From contig NZ_SOBT01000008.1 in NCBI RefSeq assembly GCF_004364935.1, positions 685,534 to 749,533 on the forward strand: a stretch of DNA of 64,000 nt. Reading direction: 5' to 3'. The translations under genes and the position numbers were made by a program. Positions within the stretch are counted from its first letter, which is position 1. Every line of letters starts with the position of its first letter. Source of the stretch: Panacagrimonas perspica (GTDB taxonomy: Bacteria > Pseudomonadota > Gammaproteobacteria > Nevskiales > Nevskiaceae). The notes beneath the pieces are model-generated. The model did no database searches. It was not told the origin of the DNA and worked only from the letters and a program-made list of their open reading frames with translations. Positions 1-8,698 of this stretch are shown here, in pieces.

Positions 1-2
1 TC

Positions 3-2570
3 GTCGGTGATGTCATCGGCAAATACCACCCGCACGGCGACAACGCGGCTTACGACGCGCTGGTCCGCATGGCGCAGGACTTTTCGCTGCGCTATCCACT
101 GGTGGACGGACAGGGCAACTTCGGTAGCGTCGACGGTGATCCGCCGGCGGCGATGCGCTACACCGAGTGCCGCATGTCACGGCTCACCTCGGAACTGCTC
201 GCCGACATCGACTCCGACACCGTCGACTTCATCCCGAACTACGACGAGAAGGACATCGAGCCGGTCGTCCTTCCGACGCGCATTCCGCAGCTGCTGGTCA
301 ACGGCTCGGCCGGCATCGCGGTCGGCCTGGCCACGAACATCCCGCCGCACAACCTGTCCGAGGTCATCGACGGCTGCGTGGCGCTGGTCGACAACCCGGA
401 CATCGACATCGCCGGGCTCATGAAGCTGATCCCGGCACCGGACTTCCCGACCGCCGGCCTGCTGCTCGACGCGCACGGTCTGGTCGACGCCTACAACACG
501 GGTCGCGGTCGCATCGTGCTGCGCGCGCGCACGCACTTCGAGGACGTCAGCAACGACAAGCAGGCGATCATCGTCACCGAGCTGCCGTACCAGGTGAACA
601 AGGCGCGCCTGCAGGAGCGCATCGCCGAACTCGTCAAGGAAAAGAAGCTCGAGGGCATCTCGGAGATCCGCGATGAGTCGGACCGCGACGGCATGCGCGT
701 GTTCATCGAGCTCAAGCGAAACGAGAACGCCGAGGTCGTGCTGAACAACCTGTTCCAGCAGACGGGCATGCAGGTGACGTTCGGCATCAACATCGTTGCG
801 CTCGAAGGCGGTCAGCCCAAGACGATGAATCTCAAGCAGCTGCTCGAGATCTTCGTGCGACATCGCCGCGAGGTGGTGACGCGTCGCACGCGCTATCTGC
901 TGCGCGAGGCACGCAAGAAGGCGCACATCCTCGAAGGTCTGGCCGTCGCGCTGGCCAACATCGACGAGATGATCGAGCTGATCAAGCGCGCGCCGAACTC
1001 TGCGGACGCCAAGGTTGGCCTGATGGGGCGGACCTGGGACGCGGGCCTGGTCACGACCCTGCTCGCGCGCGCGGATTCCAGCGCTTCTCGGCCGGAAGAT
1101 CTCGCGGCAGAGTTCGGGCTGGTCGAAGATGGCTACCGGCTCAGCGAAGCGCAGGCGCAGGCGATCCTGGACATGCGCCTGTCCAAGCTCACGGCGCTCG
1201 AGCAGGACAAGATCCACGAGGAGTTCAAGGAACTGCTCGAAGCGATTCTCGACTACCTCGACATCCTGGGTTCCGAAGCCCGCCTGCTGTCGGTGATCCG
1301 CGGCGAGCTGCTGGCGATCAAGGAGCAGTACGGAGACGAGCGCCGCACCGAAATCACGGAGCTGGCGCTGAACATCGCGCGCGAGGACCTGATCCCGCCG
1401 CAGGAAATGGTCGTCACGCTCTCGCACGAGGGCTACGTGAAGTCCGTGCCGCTGGTCGAGTACCAGGCGCAAAAGCGCGGCGGTCGCGGCAAGCAGGCGG
1501 CGAGCACCAAGGACGAGGACTTCGTCGACCGCCTATGGTCGGCGCATTCGCATGACTGGCTGCTGTGTTTCGGCAGCACCGGCAAGGTCTACAAGCTGCG
1601 CGTGTTCGAGCTGCCCGTGGGCTCGCGCGGTTCGCGCGGTCGGCCGTTCGTGAACCTGCTGCCGCTGGAGCCCGGCGAGAAGATCAGTGCGGTTCTGCCG
1701 ATCCAGTCCTTTGGGGTCACCGAGGCGATCGAGGCCGAGGCGGTGCCGTCGGTCGAGGGCGCCGTCGATACGGCGGAAACGGCGGAAGGGATCACGGCCA
1801 GCGGTCCGTTCGTGTTCATGGCGACGCGACTCGGCACCGTGAAGAAGACGCCCCTTTCCGCGTTCGCCAACATCCGCTCGAACGGCATCATCGCTGTGGA
1901 CTTGCGGGTCGACGATGCGCTGGTGGGTGTCGCGATCACGAACGGGACCAGCGACGTCCTGCTGTTCAGCGACGCCGGTCGCGTCATCCGCTTCAACGAG
2001 AACGACGTGCGCAGCATGGGCCGTAACGCCACTGGCGTGCGCGGCATGCGCCTGATCAAGCGTGGTGAACCTGCGGGCGACGAAGCCGTTGCCGATGAAA
2101 GCGTGGAGGCCATCGAAGGTGCAGACGCCGCCGATGAGGGTGTTGCAGTGGCTGCTGCGGAAAGCGCGAAGATCATCGCGCTACTCGTGGCCGACGGCGA
2201 CGACATCCTCACTGTTTCCGAATATGGCTACGGCAAGCGCACTCCTGTCGATCAGTTCCCGCTGCGTGGCCGCGGCGGCCAGGGTGTGATCGCGCAGGCG
2301 CTATCGGACAAGACCGGCAATCTCGTCGGCGCCATCGAAGTCCACGACGGCCACGAGGTGATGCTGATCTCCGAGGCCGGCATCCTGATCCGCTTCAAGA
2401 CCACCGATGTGCGCACGATGAGCCGCAATACGCAGGGCGTGCGACTGATGCGGCCGGTGGACGACGATCGTCTGGTCGGCATCGATCGCGTTGAGAGCGA
2501 GCCGGAGCCCGAGGTAGATGACGGTGGTGCGGTATCCGCGCCAGATGTCGAGGGCGAGCCCGAGGCCTGA
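3..2570 (+). CDS. gyrA: DNA gyrase subunit A (5' end missing)
   Basis: This is the A subunit of DNA gyrase, the breakage-reunion half of the enzyme that introduces negative supercoils. The reading frame is already open at the window edge, so the first few dozen residues lie upstream; 855 residues are visible. The catalytic tyrosine is in the motif AAMRYTE (Tyr codon 159-161). The GyrA box QKRGGRGK, which marks gyrase rather than topoisomerase IV, is at 1470-1493. The C-terminal beta-pinwheel is interrupted by two acidic, Ala/Glu-rich insertions at about 1706-1800 and 2059-2166, and the tail is acidic ([10 protein letters not shown]). Comparable insertions are, from memory, seen in Xanthomonadales GyrA. 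Identification is certain; only the N-terminus is missing. Confidence 0.98.
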   Translation, partial: VGDVIGKYHPHGDNAAYDALVRMAQDFSLRYPLVDGQGNFGSVDGDPPAAMRYTECRMSRLTSELLADIDSDTVDFIPNYDEKDIEPVVLPTRIPQLLVNGSAGIAVGLATNIPPHNLSEVIDGCVALVDNPDIDIAGLMKLIPAPDFPTAGLLLDAHGLVDAYNTGRGRIVLRARTHFEDVSNDKQAIIVTELPYQVNKARLQERIAELVKEKKLEGISEIRDESDRDGMRVFIELKRNENAEVVLNNLFQQTGMQVTFGINIVALEGGQPKTMNLKQLLEIFVRHRREVVTRRTRYLLREARKKAHILEGLAVALANIDEMIELIKRAPNSADAKVGLMGRTWDAGLVTTLLARADSSASRPEDLAAEFGLVEDGYRLSEAQAQAILDMRLSKLTALEQDKIHEEFKELLEAILDYLDILGSEARLLSVIRGELLAIKEQYGDERRTEITELALNIAREDLIPPQEMVVTLSHEGYVKSVPLVEYQAQKRGGRGKQAASTKDEDFVDRLWSAHSHDWLLCFGSTGKVYKLRVFELPVGSRGSRGRPFVNLLPLEPGEKISAVLPIQSFGVTEAIEAEAVPSVEGAVDTAETAEGITASGPFVFMATRLGTVKKTPLSAFANIRSNGIIAVDLRVDDALVGVAITNGTSDVLLFSDAGRVIRFNENDVRSMGRNATGVRGMRLIKRGEPAGDEAVADESVEAIEGADAADEGVAVAAAESAKIIALLVADGDDILTVSEYGYGKRTPVDQFPLRGRGGQGVIAQALSDKTGNLVGAIEVHDGHEVMLISEAGILIRFKTTDVRTMSRNTQGVRLMRPVDDDRLVGIDRVESEPEPEVDDGGAVSAPDVEGEPEA

Positions 2571-2576
2571 GGAATC

Positions 2577-2601
2577 GCGCCGTCGCGCTCTGCGGCGGCG
2601 C
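2577..2601 (+). terminator. GC-rich hairpin after gyrA
   Basis: A 10-bp stem (2577-2586 with 2592-2601, one G-T wobble) and a 5-nt loop begin six bases after the gyrA stop. There is no T-tract after it, so it may be a weak terminator or a 3'-end stabiliser. Confidence 0.4.
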
Positions 2602-2744
2602 CCGTCCGGATCTGTTGACGTCGCGCGATAGCCGGTTCGCGCGATATCCGGAGTTACCTCGTCGGTAATTGTCCGGCTGCACTCCTGAGCCGAATCTGCA
2701 CGGAGCCGCGCGTCGCGGTGTCACGTTGCAGACAGGAGAATCCG

Positions 2745-3176
2745 ATGACCGTTTCCAACCCGGTACGCGCGCCCCGTTCGTCGCCGGCCGCTCGCCGTTT
2801 CGATCCGCCCGGCTGGTCGGTGGAGCGCTTTGCCCAGTTCTGGTCGAATCCCTCGGCCGATGATGTTCCAGATCTGGTGACGGACGATGTCGTCGGGTGG
2901 TGGCCCGGCTCCGAGGTGCCCGTCCGAGGCGTGCAGGCGTATACGCAGGCTCTGGCCGACATCCTTCAACTGTTGCCCGACATGCGTCTGCGGGTAGCGG
3001 AACACGCCACCAACGGCGATACCGTGTTCGTGCGCTGGATCATGAGAGCCACCGGCAAGAAGGGACCGTTCGAGTTCACCGGTATCGACCGGATCCGCAT
3101 GCGCGATGGGCTTGTCGCCGAAAACGTCATCCGCTTCGATTCGGCGCATCTCCAGCAGCTCGCCGGACTGATCTGA
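2745..3176 (+). CDS. NTF2-like / SnoaL-like family protein
   Basis: This is a 143-residue protein of the NTF2/SnoaL-like fold (nuclear transport factor 2 family), a cone-shaped fold used by small isomerases, cyclases and binding proteins. The features supporting it are the length, an early aromatic helix (WSVERFAQFW), the segment VRGVQAYTQAL, and the closing strand pair around FEFTGIDRIRMRDGLVAEN. The start at 2745 has a good ribosome binding site (AGGAG at 2734-2738); the frame is open a little further upstream but nothing there looks coded. It sits between gyrA and the toxin-antitoxin-like pair on the same strand with gaps that suggest independent transcription. Its substrate cannot be inferred. 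Confidence 0.8.
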   Translation: MTVSNPVRAPRSSPAARRFDPPGWSVERFAQFWSNPSADDVPDLVTDDVVGWWPGSEVPVRGVQAYTQALADILQLLPDMRLRVAEHATNGDTVFVRWIMRATGKKGPFEFTGIDRIRMRDGLVAENVIRFDSAHLQQLAGLI

Positions 3177-3184
3177 GTGGACCC

Positions 3185-3239
3185 GTGGCCCGGGCTACCT
3201 CCGTACACCGAGCGCAACCCCGGGCTTCGACCGCGCTAC
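3185..3239. repeat. Decayed GTAG palindromic element
   Basis: This is a degraded copy of the GTAG repeat family found elsewhere in the window. The head reads GTGG instead of GTAG, and the right arm keeps CCCGGGC, TTCG and a final GCTAC, but the stems are broken by substitutions. It lies just after the NTF2-like gene. Confidence 0.6.
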
Positions 3240-3295
3240 GGTTGCGACGGTGTTGAGGGCGTGACTAACAGGTGCTGTTATGTCCTAATGCGCGC

Positions 3296-3541
3296 ATGAA
3301 CTTCAGCGTGCATTTCGATGCCCAGACCGTCGCCCGCCTCAGTGCCGCGGTCGAGCGGGTAGGCCTGACGCGCAACCGCATCATCGTGCGGGCCGTGCAG
3401 GAGTGGCTGGTGAAGAACGAGGCAGAGGAATGGCCCGAGGATCTTCGCGATCACTGGCGCAATCCGGCTCCCGAGCTGAGCGCCGGGCCCGTCGAATTCG
3501 AACCCTGGCGGCCGGCGGCCGACGTCTCTCCCACGCGATGA
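3296..3541 (+). CDS. Ribbon-helix-helix antitoxin-like protein
   Basis: This 81-residue protein is probably the DNA-binding antitoxin partner of the PIN-domain gene that follows. The N-terminal half (MNFSVHFDAQTVARLSAAVE, then LTRNRIIVRAVQEWL) has the strand-helix-helix pattern of ribbon-helix-helix repressors. The acidic C-terminal half (NEAEEWPEDLRDHW) resembles the flexible toxin-binding tails of such antitoxins. An upstream in-frame start at 3272 exists, but the strand begins naturally at 3296. Its stop codon overlaps the ATG of the next gene (ATGA), as expected for a co-translated antitoxin-toxin pair. It probably autoregulates the pair; this is inferred from the family. Confidence 0.75.
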   Translation: MNFSVHFDAQTVARLSAAVERVGLTRNRIIVRAVQEWLVKNEAEEWPEDLRDHWRNPAPELSAGPVEFEPWRPAADVSPTR

Positions 3542-3948
3542 AATACCTGCTGGACGCCGGCACCCTGTCGGCCGCCCTGCGCGGGCGTCTTCCGGTCGTG
3601 CTCAAGCTGGCCGAACTCGGTCCCGGCGAAATCGCGATGTCGGTCCTCAGTCGGATGCAGGTGGAGATCGGACTTCGTACCAAGCCGCGTGCGCAGGCCC
3701 GCTACGCCCGCCTCCTGCGGACGATGGCGGAGACTGTTCGGACGCTCGAATTCGGCGAAGCCGAGGCTCAGCAGGCTGCCACGCTCGGGGCCTACCTGGA
3801 GTCGGGCGGCGAGCGCATCGGGCCGATGGAATTGATGCTCGCGGCGCAGGCCATGACCCATCGCTACACGCTGGTGGCGGAGGATCTGACGCCGTATCGG
3901 ATGGTCAACGGCTTGAACGTGGAAAACTGGATCGGCAAGACGCCCTGA
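3538..3948 (+). CDS. PIN-domain VapC-like toxin with altered catalytic residues
   Basis: This 136-residue protein has the PIN ribonuclease fold of VapC toxins, which are metal-dependent RNases. The N-terminal strand MKYLLD carries Asp6, Glu43 lies in QVEIGLR, and the C-terminal signature ends in NGLNVENW, as in many VapC proteins. Two family positions differ. The usual LLDTN is LLDAG here, which loses the Asn. The usual IGxxD is IGPME, which places Glu98 where Asp is expected. The fourth acidic position may be Asp116 in VAED. It overlaps its putative antitoxin by four bases and ends 43 bases before serC. It may be a weakened toxin or a functional variant; the sequence alone does not decide. 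Confidence 0.78.
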   Translation: MKYLLDAGTLSAALRGRLPVVLKLAELGPGEIAMSVLSRMQVEIGLRTKPRAQARYARLLRTMAETVRTLEFGEAEAQQAATLGAYLESGGERIGPMELMLAAQAMTHRYTLVAEDLTPYRMVNGLNVENWIGKTP

Positions 3949-3991
3949 TCCAGATACAAAAAACTTTAAATTTGTTCATCAGGATATTGAT

Positions 3992-5074
3992 ATGAAAAGA
4001 ATTATCAACTTCAGCGCGGGCCCGGCCACGCTTCCCCTGACGGTTCTGCAGCAGGTCCAGGAAGAGCTCCTGGACTGGCGTGGCAGCGGCATGTCGGTGA
4101 TGGAAATGTCCCATCGCGACAAGGAGTTCATGAGCATTGCTGCAGAAGCCGAGAAAGACCTGCGCGAAGTTGCTGGAATTCCTGCGAATTACAAGGTTCT
4201 GTTCATGCAGGGCGGCGCCACGGCGCAGTTCTCGCTGATCCCGCTGAACCTGCTGCGCGGCAAGGCCGGCGCGGACTACGTGCTCACTGGCGACTGGGGC
4301 AAGAAGGCGGCCAAGGAGTGCGGCAAGTACGGCAAGGCCAATGTCGCGGCTTCTTCGGAAAGCGAAAAGTTCACGAAGGTCCCGGACCGGGCTTCGTGGA
4401 AGCTGGACCCGGATGCGGCCTACGTGCACATCACCACCAACGAGACGATCCACGGCGTGCAGTTTCAGGACACGCCGGATACCGGCGGCGTGCCGCTAGT
4501 GGCCGACATGTCCTCGGACATCCTGTCGCGCCCCATCGACATCTCGAAGTTCGGGCTGATCTACGGCGGTGCGCAGAAGAACATCGGCCCCGCGGGCGTC
4601 ACGATCGTGATCGTGCGCGATGATCTGATCGGGCAGGCGGCTGCGATGACCCCTGGCGTGTTCGACTACAAGGCCGTGGCTGACAACGAGTCGATGCTCA
4701 ACACCCCGGCCTGCTTCTCGTGGTACGTGTCGGGCCTGGTCTTCAAGTGGATCAAGAATGAAGGCGGCTTGGCCGCGATCGGCGCGCGCAACCAGCGCAA
4801 GTCGTCGCTGCTGTACGACTACATCGACGCTCAGGATTTCTACAAGAACCCGGTCGCGAAGAAGGATCGTTCGTGGATGAACGTGCCGTTCACGCTGCCG
4901 AATCCGGAACTGGATGCGGAGTTCCTGAAGGGCGCCAAGGCCGCGAGCCTGAGCGGCCTCAAGGGCCATCGCGCGGTGGGCGGCATGCGTGCGTCGTTGT
5001 ACAACGCAATGACCGAGGCGGGCGTCGCGACCCTGGTCGACTACATGAAAGAGTTCGTGCGGACGCGCGGCTGA
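3992..5074 (+). CDS. serC: Phosphoserine aminotransferase
   Basis: SerC converts 3-phosphohydroxypyruvate and glutamate to phosphoserine in serine biosynthesis, and also acts in pyridoxal phosphate synthesis in many bacteria. The protein is 360 residues, the standard length. The N-terminus (INFSAGPATLP) is diagnostic, and the PLP lysine lies in YGGAQKNIGPAG. The ATG at 3992 follows an unusually AT-rich stretch (3957-3991) that contains an AGGA-type binding site and could hold the operon promoter. It is the first gene of the serine/aromatic supraoperon, followed by an inverted repeat and then a phosphoglycerate dehydrogenase gene, so two consecutive steps of serine synthesis are adjacent. Confidence 0.97.
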   Translation: MKRIINFSAGPATLPLTVLQQVQEELLDWRGSGMSVMEMSHRDKEFMSIAAEAEKDLREVAGIPANYKVLFMQGGATAQFSLIPLNLLRGKAGADYVLTGDWGKKAAKECGKYGKANVAASSESEKFTKVPDRASWKLDPDAAYVHITTNETIHGVQFQDTPDTGGVPLVADMSSDILSRPIDISKFGLIYGGAQKNIGPAGVTIVIVRDDLIGQAAAMTPGVFDYKAVADNESMLNTPACFSWYVSGLVFKWIKNEGGLAAIGARNQRKSSLLYDYIDAQDFYKNPVAKKDRSWMNVPFTLPNPELDAEFLKGAKAASLSGLKGHRAVGGMRASLYNAMTEAGVATLVDYMKEFVRTRG

Positions 5075-5078
5075 GAAA

Positions 5079-5171
5079 GCCGGGAATCGGGACTGGGGAA
5101 TCGTAGAAGCCGACCTCATACCGACCTGCCCCGCTTCTACGATTCCCCATTCCCGATTCTCCATTCCCGGC
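5079..5171. repeat. Large inverted repeat built of heptamer units between serC and serA
   Basis: The left arm (5079-5110) and right arm (5133-5171) pair almost throughout. Each arm is made of short units of the form GGGAATNG; the right arm has about one more 7-base unit than the left. The loop is about 22 bases. The structure starts five bases after the serC stop codon and ends eight bases before the ATG of the next gene. It could attenuate transcription, stabilise the serC message, or mask the next start. Similar GGAATCGGGAATGG-type hairpins are, from memory, dispersed in Xanthomonadaceae genomes. Confidence 0.85.
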
Positions 5172-5179
5172 CTTTCCCC

Positions 5180-6352
5180 ATGTTCAAGATTCAGACTCTC
5201 AACAACATCTCCATCCTCGGCCTCGAGCGCCTGCCGCGCGAGCGCTATGAAGTGGCCAGCGAGATGAACCACCCGGACGCGGTGATGGTGCGTTCGGCCG
5301 ACATGCACAAGACGGAGATTTCGGCCTCGATCAAGGCGATCGGCCGCGCCGGCGCAGGCACCAACAACATTCCGGTCGCGGCGATGAGCAAGCGCGGCGT
5401 GCCGGTGTTCAACGCCCCGGGCGCCAACGCCAACGCGGTCAAGGAACTGGTGCTGGCGGGCATGCTGCTGGCGGCGCGCAACATCGGTTCGGCGCTGGAC
5501 TTCGTGAAGAAGCTGGACGGCGACGACAAGGCGATGCACGAGGCCGTCGAGGCCGGCAAGAAGAAGTTCGTCGGTTTCGAACTGCCGGGCCGCAGTCTGG
5601 GCGTCATCGGCCTGGGCGCCATCGGCGTCAAGGTGGCGAACACGGCCATCGAGCTGGGCATGGAAGTCTGGGGCTTCGACCCTGCGATGACGGTCCAGAA
5701 CGCCTGGAAGCTGGATGCGCGCGTGCGACAGGCCTTGTCGGTCGACGACCTGATGGCGCGCTCGCAGTTCCTTTCCGTGCACGTGCCGCTGCTCGACGCC
5801 ACGCGCAATCTGGTCAACACCGACCGGCTCAAGCTGCTTAAAAAGCAGGGCGTCGTGTTGAATTTCGCGCGCGAAGCCATCGTCGACGAAAAGGCGGTGC
5901 TGGCCGCGCTGGACAGCGGCAGCCTGCACGCCTACGTCTGCGATTTCCCGTCGAACACGCTCAAGGGCCATCCGCGCGTCATCGCCACGCCGCATCTGGG
6001 TGCATCCACCAACGAGGCGGAAGACAACTGCGCGGTGATGGTCGCCGACCAGCTTCGCGAGTTCCTGGAGCGCGGCAACATCACCAATTCGGTGAATTTC
6101 CCGGAAGCGGTTCTGCCGTTGCTGCCCGGCAAGACGCGCCTGGCCATCTCCAACGCCAACGTTCCCAACATGGTCGGCCAGATTTCCACGACCCTGGCCA
6201 ACCACAAGCTCAACATCGCCGACCTGCTCAACAAGTCGCGCGGGGACATCGCGTACACGCTGGTGGACGTCGATTCGGGGATTCCGCAGGGGGCGGTGGA
6301 CGAGATCGCCGCGATCCAGGGCGTTCTCAACATTCGCGTGATCGTCGGCTGA
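5180..6352 (+). CDS. serA: D-3-phosphoglycerate dehydrogenase, short ACT-type
   Basis: This 390-residue D-2-hydroxyacid dehydrogenase carries out the first step of serine synthesis, oxidising 3-phosphoglycerate with NAD. The order is a substrate domain, a Rossmann domain with GVIGLGAIGVKVA, the returning substrate domain, and a C-terminal ACT-like domain (about 315-390, LAISNANVPNMVGQISTTLA). Arg231 (NFAREAIVDE) and His272 (TPHLGAST) are conserved. The glutamate that completes the triad in E. coli SerA has no counterpart between Asp255 and His272 (DFPSNTLKGHPRVIATPH), and this loop is shorter. This matches a distinct PGDH subtype rather than decay. No Shine-Dalgarno sequence precedes the ATG, which sits right after the inverted repeat. 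It lies between serC and pheA. Confidence 0.93.
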   Translation: MFKIQTLNNISILGLERLPRERYEVASEMNHPDAVMVRSADMHKTEISASIKAIGRAGAGTNNIPVAAMSKRGVPVFNAPGANANAVKELVLAGMLLAARNIGSALDFVKKLDGDDKAMHEAVEAGKKKFVGFELPGRSLGVIGLGAIGVKVANTAIELGMEVWGFDPAMTVQNAWKLDARVRQALSVDDLMARSQFLSVHVPLLDATRNLVNTDRLKLLKKQGVVLNFAREAIVDEKAVLAALDSGSLHAYVCDFPSNTLKGHPRVIATPHLGASTNEAEDNCAVMVADQLREFLERGNITNSVNFPEAVLPLLPGKTRLAISNANVPNMVGQISTTLANHKLNIADLLNKSRGDIAYTLVDVDSGIPQGAVDEIAAIQGVLNIRVIVG

Positions 6353-6422
6353 AGTCGGTCTCGCGCGGCATCGCGCGCCGGTTTTGTTGGACAATGGCGC
6401 TTTCACCGGGGCTTTTGGACCG

Positions 6423-7520
6423 ATGCCGGAACTTACACTTCAAGATGCACGCGTCAAGATCGATGCGCTGGACGACCAGATCCAGCGCCTGATTTCTGCG
6501 CGTGCGCGCGTCGCGCAGGAAGTTGCGCGCATCAAGCAGCGCCAGGGCGACACCGGGGATCACTACCGGCCATCGCGCGAGGCCGAGGTGCTGCGCCGCG
6601 CGATGGCACGCAACAGCGGTGCGGATGGCGGCCCGCTGACCGACGAGGTCATCGCGCGGCTCATGCGCGAGATCATGTCGGCCTGCCTGTCGCTGGAATC
6701 ACCGCTGACGGTGGCCTACCTGGGGCCCGAGGGCACCTACACCCAGGCCGCTGCGCTCAAGCATTTCGGCGACTCGGTGACCGTGCGTCCGCTGGGCGCC
6801 GTCGACGAGATTTTCCGCGATGTCGAATCGGGAGCCGCCGACTACGGCGTGGTGCCGGTCGAGAACTCTATCGGCGGCGTCGTCACGCACACGCTCGACG
6901 CGCTGGTGCACACCAAGCTGCGCATCTGCGGCGAAGTGATGCTGCCGGTGCATCACCACCTGCTGTCGCGCGAAACCTCGCTGGCGTCGGTGGGTACGGT
7001 CTACGCGCACCCGCAGTCCTTCGCGCAGACGCGCAAGTGGCTGGATGCGCGCATGGGCAAGGCCGAGCGCGAGGTCGTGTCGAGCAACGGAGAGGCTGCG
7101 CGCATCGCGTCGGAAAAAGGCGGGGCGGCCATTGCCGGCTTGCCGGCCGCGCGCCTGTACGGCCTGAACATCCTGGCCTCGAACATCGAGGACGATCCGG
7201 GCAACACGACGCGCTTCCTGATCATCGGCAAGCAGGACCCGAGTGCCACCGGTGAGGACGTCACGTCGCTGGTCGCCACGGCGCATCGCAATCAGCCGGG
7301 CGCGCTGTTCACCTTGCTCAAGCCGCTGGCCGATGCGCAGATCGACATGACGCGCATCGAGTCGCGGCCGGTGCGCGGTTCGCCGGTGCCCGATTTCTAC
7401 TTCTTCATCGACTTCGGCGGGCATGCCAGCGACGCGAAGTCGCGTGCAGTGCTCGACCAGGTCCGCGCGAACGCCGCCTTCTTCAAGATCCTGGGGTCGT
7501 ATCCCAAGGCCGTGATCTGA
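6423..7520 (+). CDS. pheA: Bifunctional chorismate mutase / prephenate dehydratase (P-protein)
   Basis: This protein converts chorismate to prephenate and then phenylpyruvate, the committed route to phenylalanine. The 365 residues contain an AroQ-type chorismate mutase domain (1-90, with IDALDDQIQRLISARA), a prephenate dehydratase domain (about 95-275, opening VAYLGPEGTYTQAA and including NSIGGVVTHTLD) and a C-terminal ACT regulatory domain (about 285-360) with the phenylalanine-binding ESRPVRG motif. The start at 6423 gives the standard N-terminus; an in-frame ATG at 6384 would add 13 unlikely residues. Feedback inhibition by phenylalanine through the ACT domain is expected from the family. 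Confidence 0.97.
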   Translation: MPELTLQDARVKIDALDDQIQRLISARARVAQEVARIKQRQGDTGDHYRPSREAEVLRRAMARNSGADGGPLTDEVIARLMREIMSACLSLESPLTVAYLGPEGTYTQAAALKHFGDSVTVRPLGAVDEIFRDVESGAADYGVVPVENSIGGVVTHTLDALVHTKLRICGEVMLPVHHHLLSRETSLASVGTVYAHPQSFAQTRKWLDARMGKAEREVVSSNGEAARIASEKGGAAIAGLPAARLYGLNILASNIEDDPGNTTRFLIIGKQDPSATGEDVTSLVATAHRNQPGALFTLLKPLADAQIDMTRIESRPVRGSPVPDFYFFIDFGGHASDAKSRAVLDQVRANAAFFKILGSYPKAVI

Positions 7521-7549
7521 CCTGACCCAGGTCATTCCAGACGTCTCCC

Positions 7550-8698
7550 ATGCCGAACCAAGACAACGCCCTGACCCGCAACGCCCTGCCCGGAATCCTC
7601 GGGCTGGAGGCGTACACCCCCGGCATGCCGATCGACGAGCTGCAGCGTCGCCTAGGCCTCGCCGACGTCATCAAGCTCGCCTCCAACGAGAATCCGCTGG
7701 GCATGAGCCCACGCGCCCGCGAGGCGCTGGCCGCGACCATCGCCAAGGACAATCTCGCGCTGTACCCGGACGGCAGCGGCTACCGGCTGAAGAAGAAGAT
7801 CGGCGAGTACCACGGCATCGAACCGGGACGCGTGACGCTCGGCAACGGCTCGAACGACATCCTCGAATTCCTGGCGCGCATCTATGCGGGTCCGGGCCGC
7901 GCGGTGATGTTCTCGGACTACGCCTTCGCGGTGTACCCGATCGCCACCGAGGCGCAGAACGCCGAAGCGGTGAAAGTGCCCGCCTACGCGGCCGATCACG
8001 CCACGATGCCTTACGGCCATGACATGAAGGCCTTCGCGCGCTGCCTGCGCGAACGTCCGGACGTGAGCCTGGTGTTCGTCGCTAACCCGAACAATCCGAC
8101 CGGGACCTGGGTGGCGCCGGCCGACATCCTGGGCTTTCTCGAGCAGGTACCGCCGCATGTGATCGTTGCGCTCGACGAGGCCTACTGGGACTACCAGGAC
8201 GTGGCCCTGCGCCCGGACGCGCGCCCCTGGCTCGACCGTTTCCCGAATCTGGTCGTTACGCGCACGTTCTCGAAGATCTACGGCATCGCCGGCCTTCGCG
8301 CGGGTTACGCGTTGTCGCACGCGACGGTGGCGGACCTGCTCAATCGCGTGCGCCAGCCGTTCAACAACAACAGCCTTGCGCTGCTGGCGGCGGAACTTGC
8401 ACTCGACGATCAGGACTTCGTGCGCCAGTCAGTGGAGCTCAACACGACGGAGCGCGCGCGGCTCGTACGCGAACTGACCGCGATGAAGCTGAGTGTGCTG
8501 CCGTCGCAGGCCAACTTCGTCACGATCGGTTTCGGGCGCGACGCCACGCCGATCCATCAGGGTCTGCTGGAGCGCGGCATCATCGTGCGGCCGATGGGCT
8601 CCTACGGTCTGCCGGAATACCTGCGCGTCACGGTCGGTACCGAGCGCGAGAACACGCGCTTCCTCGAAGCGGTGAAGGACATCCTGAAGGCGTCGTGA
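7550..8698 (+). CDS. hisC: Histidinol-phosphate / aromatic aminotransferase
   Basis: This is a 382-residue fold-type I PLP aminotransferase. The PLP lysine is in TFSKIYGIAGLRAGY, with the upstream signatures NPNNPTGTW and DEAYWDY. The family transfers an amino group to imidazole-acetol phosphate in histidine synthesis. In this supraoperon (between pheA and tyrA) the copy is often called hisHb and is thought to serve aromatic amino-acid synthesis as well. The gene starts 29 bases after pheA, and its stop codon overlaps the GTG start of tyrA (GTGA), so it is translationally coupled to it. Substrate preference cannot be read from the sequence. Confidence 0.93.
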   Translation: MPNQDNALTRNALPGILGLEAYTPGMPIDELQRRLGLADVIKLASNENPLGMSPRAREALAATIAKDNLALYPDGSGYRLKKKIGEYHGIEPGRVTLGNGSNDILEFLARIYAGPGRAVMFSDYAFAVYPIATEAQNAEAVKVPAYAADHATMPYGHDMKAFARCLRERPDVSLVFVANPNNPTGTWVAPADILGFLEQVPPHVIVALDEAYWDYQDVALRPDARPWLDRFPNLVVTRTFSKIYGIAGLRAGYALSHATVADLLNRVRQPFNNNSLALLAAELALDDQDFVRQSVELNTTERARLVRELTAMKLSVLPSQANFVTIGFGRDATPIHQGLLERGIIVRPMGSYGLPEYLRVTVGTERENTRFLEAVKDILKAS

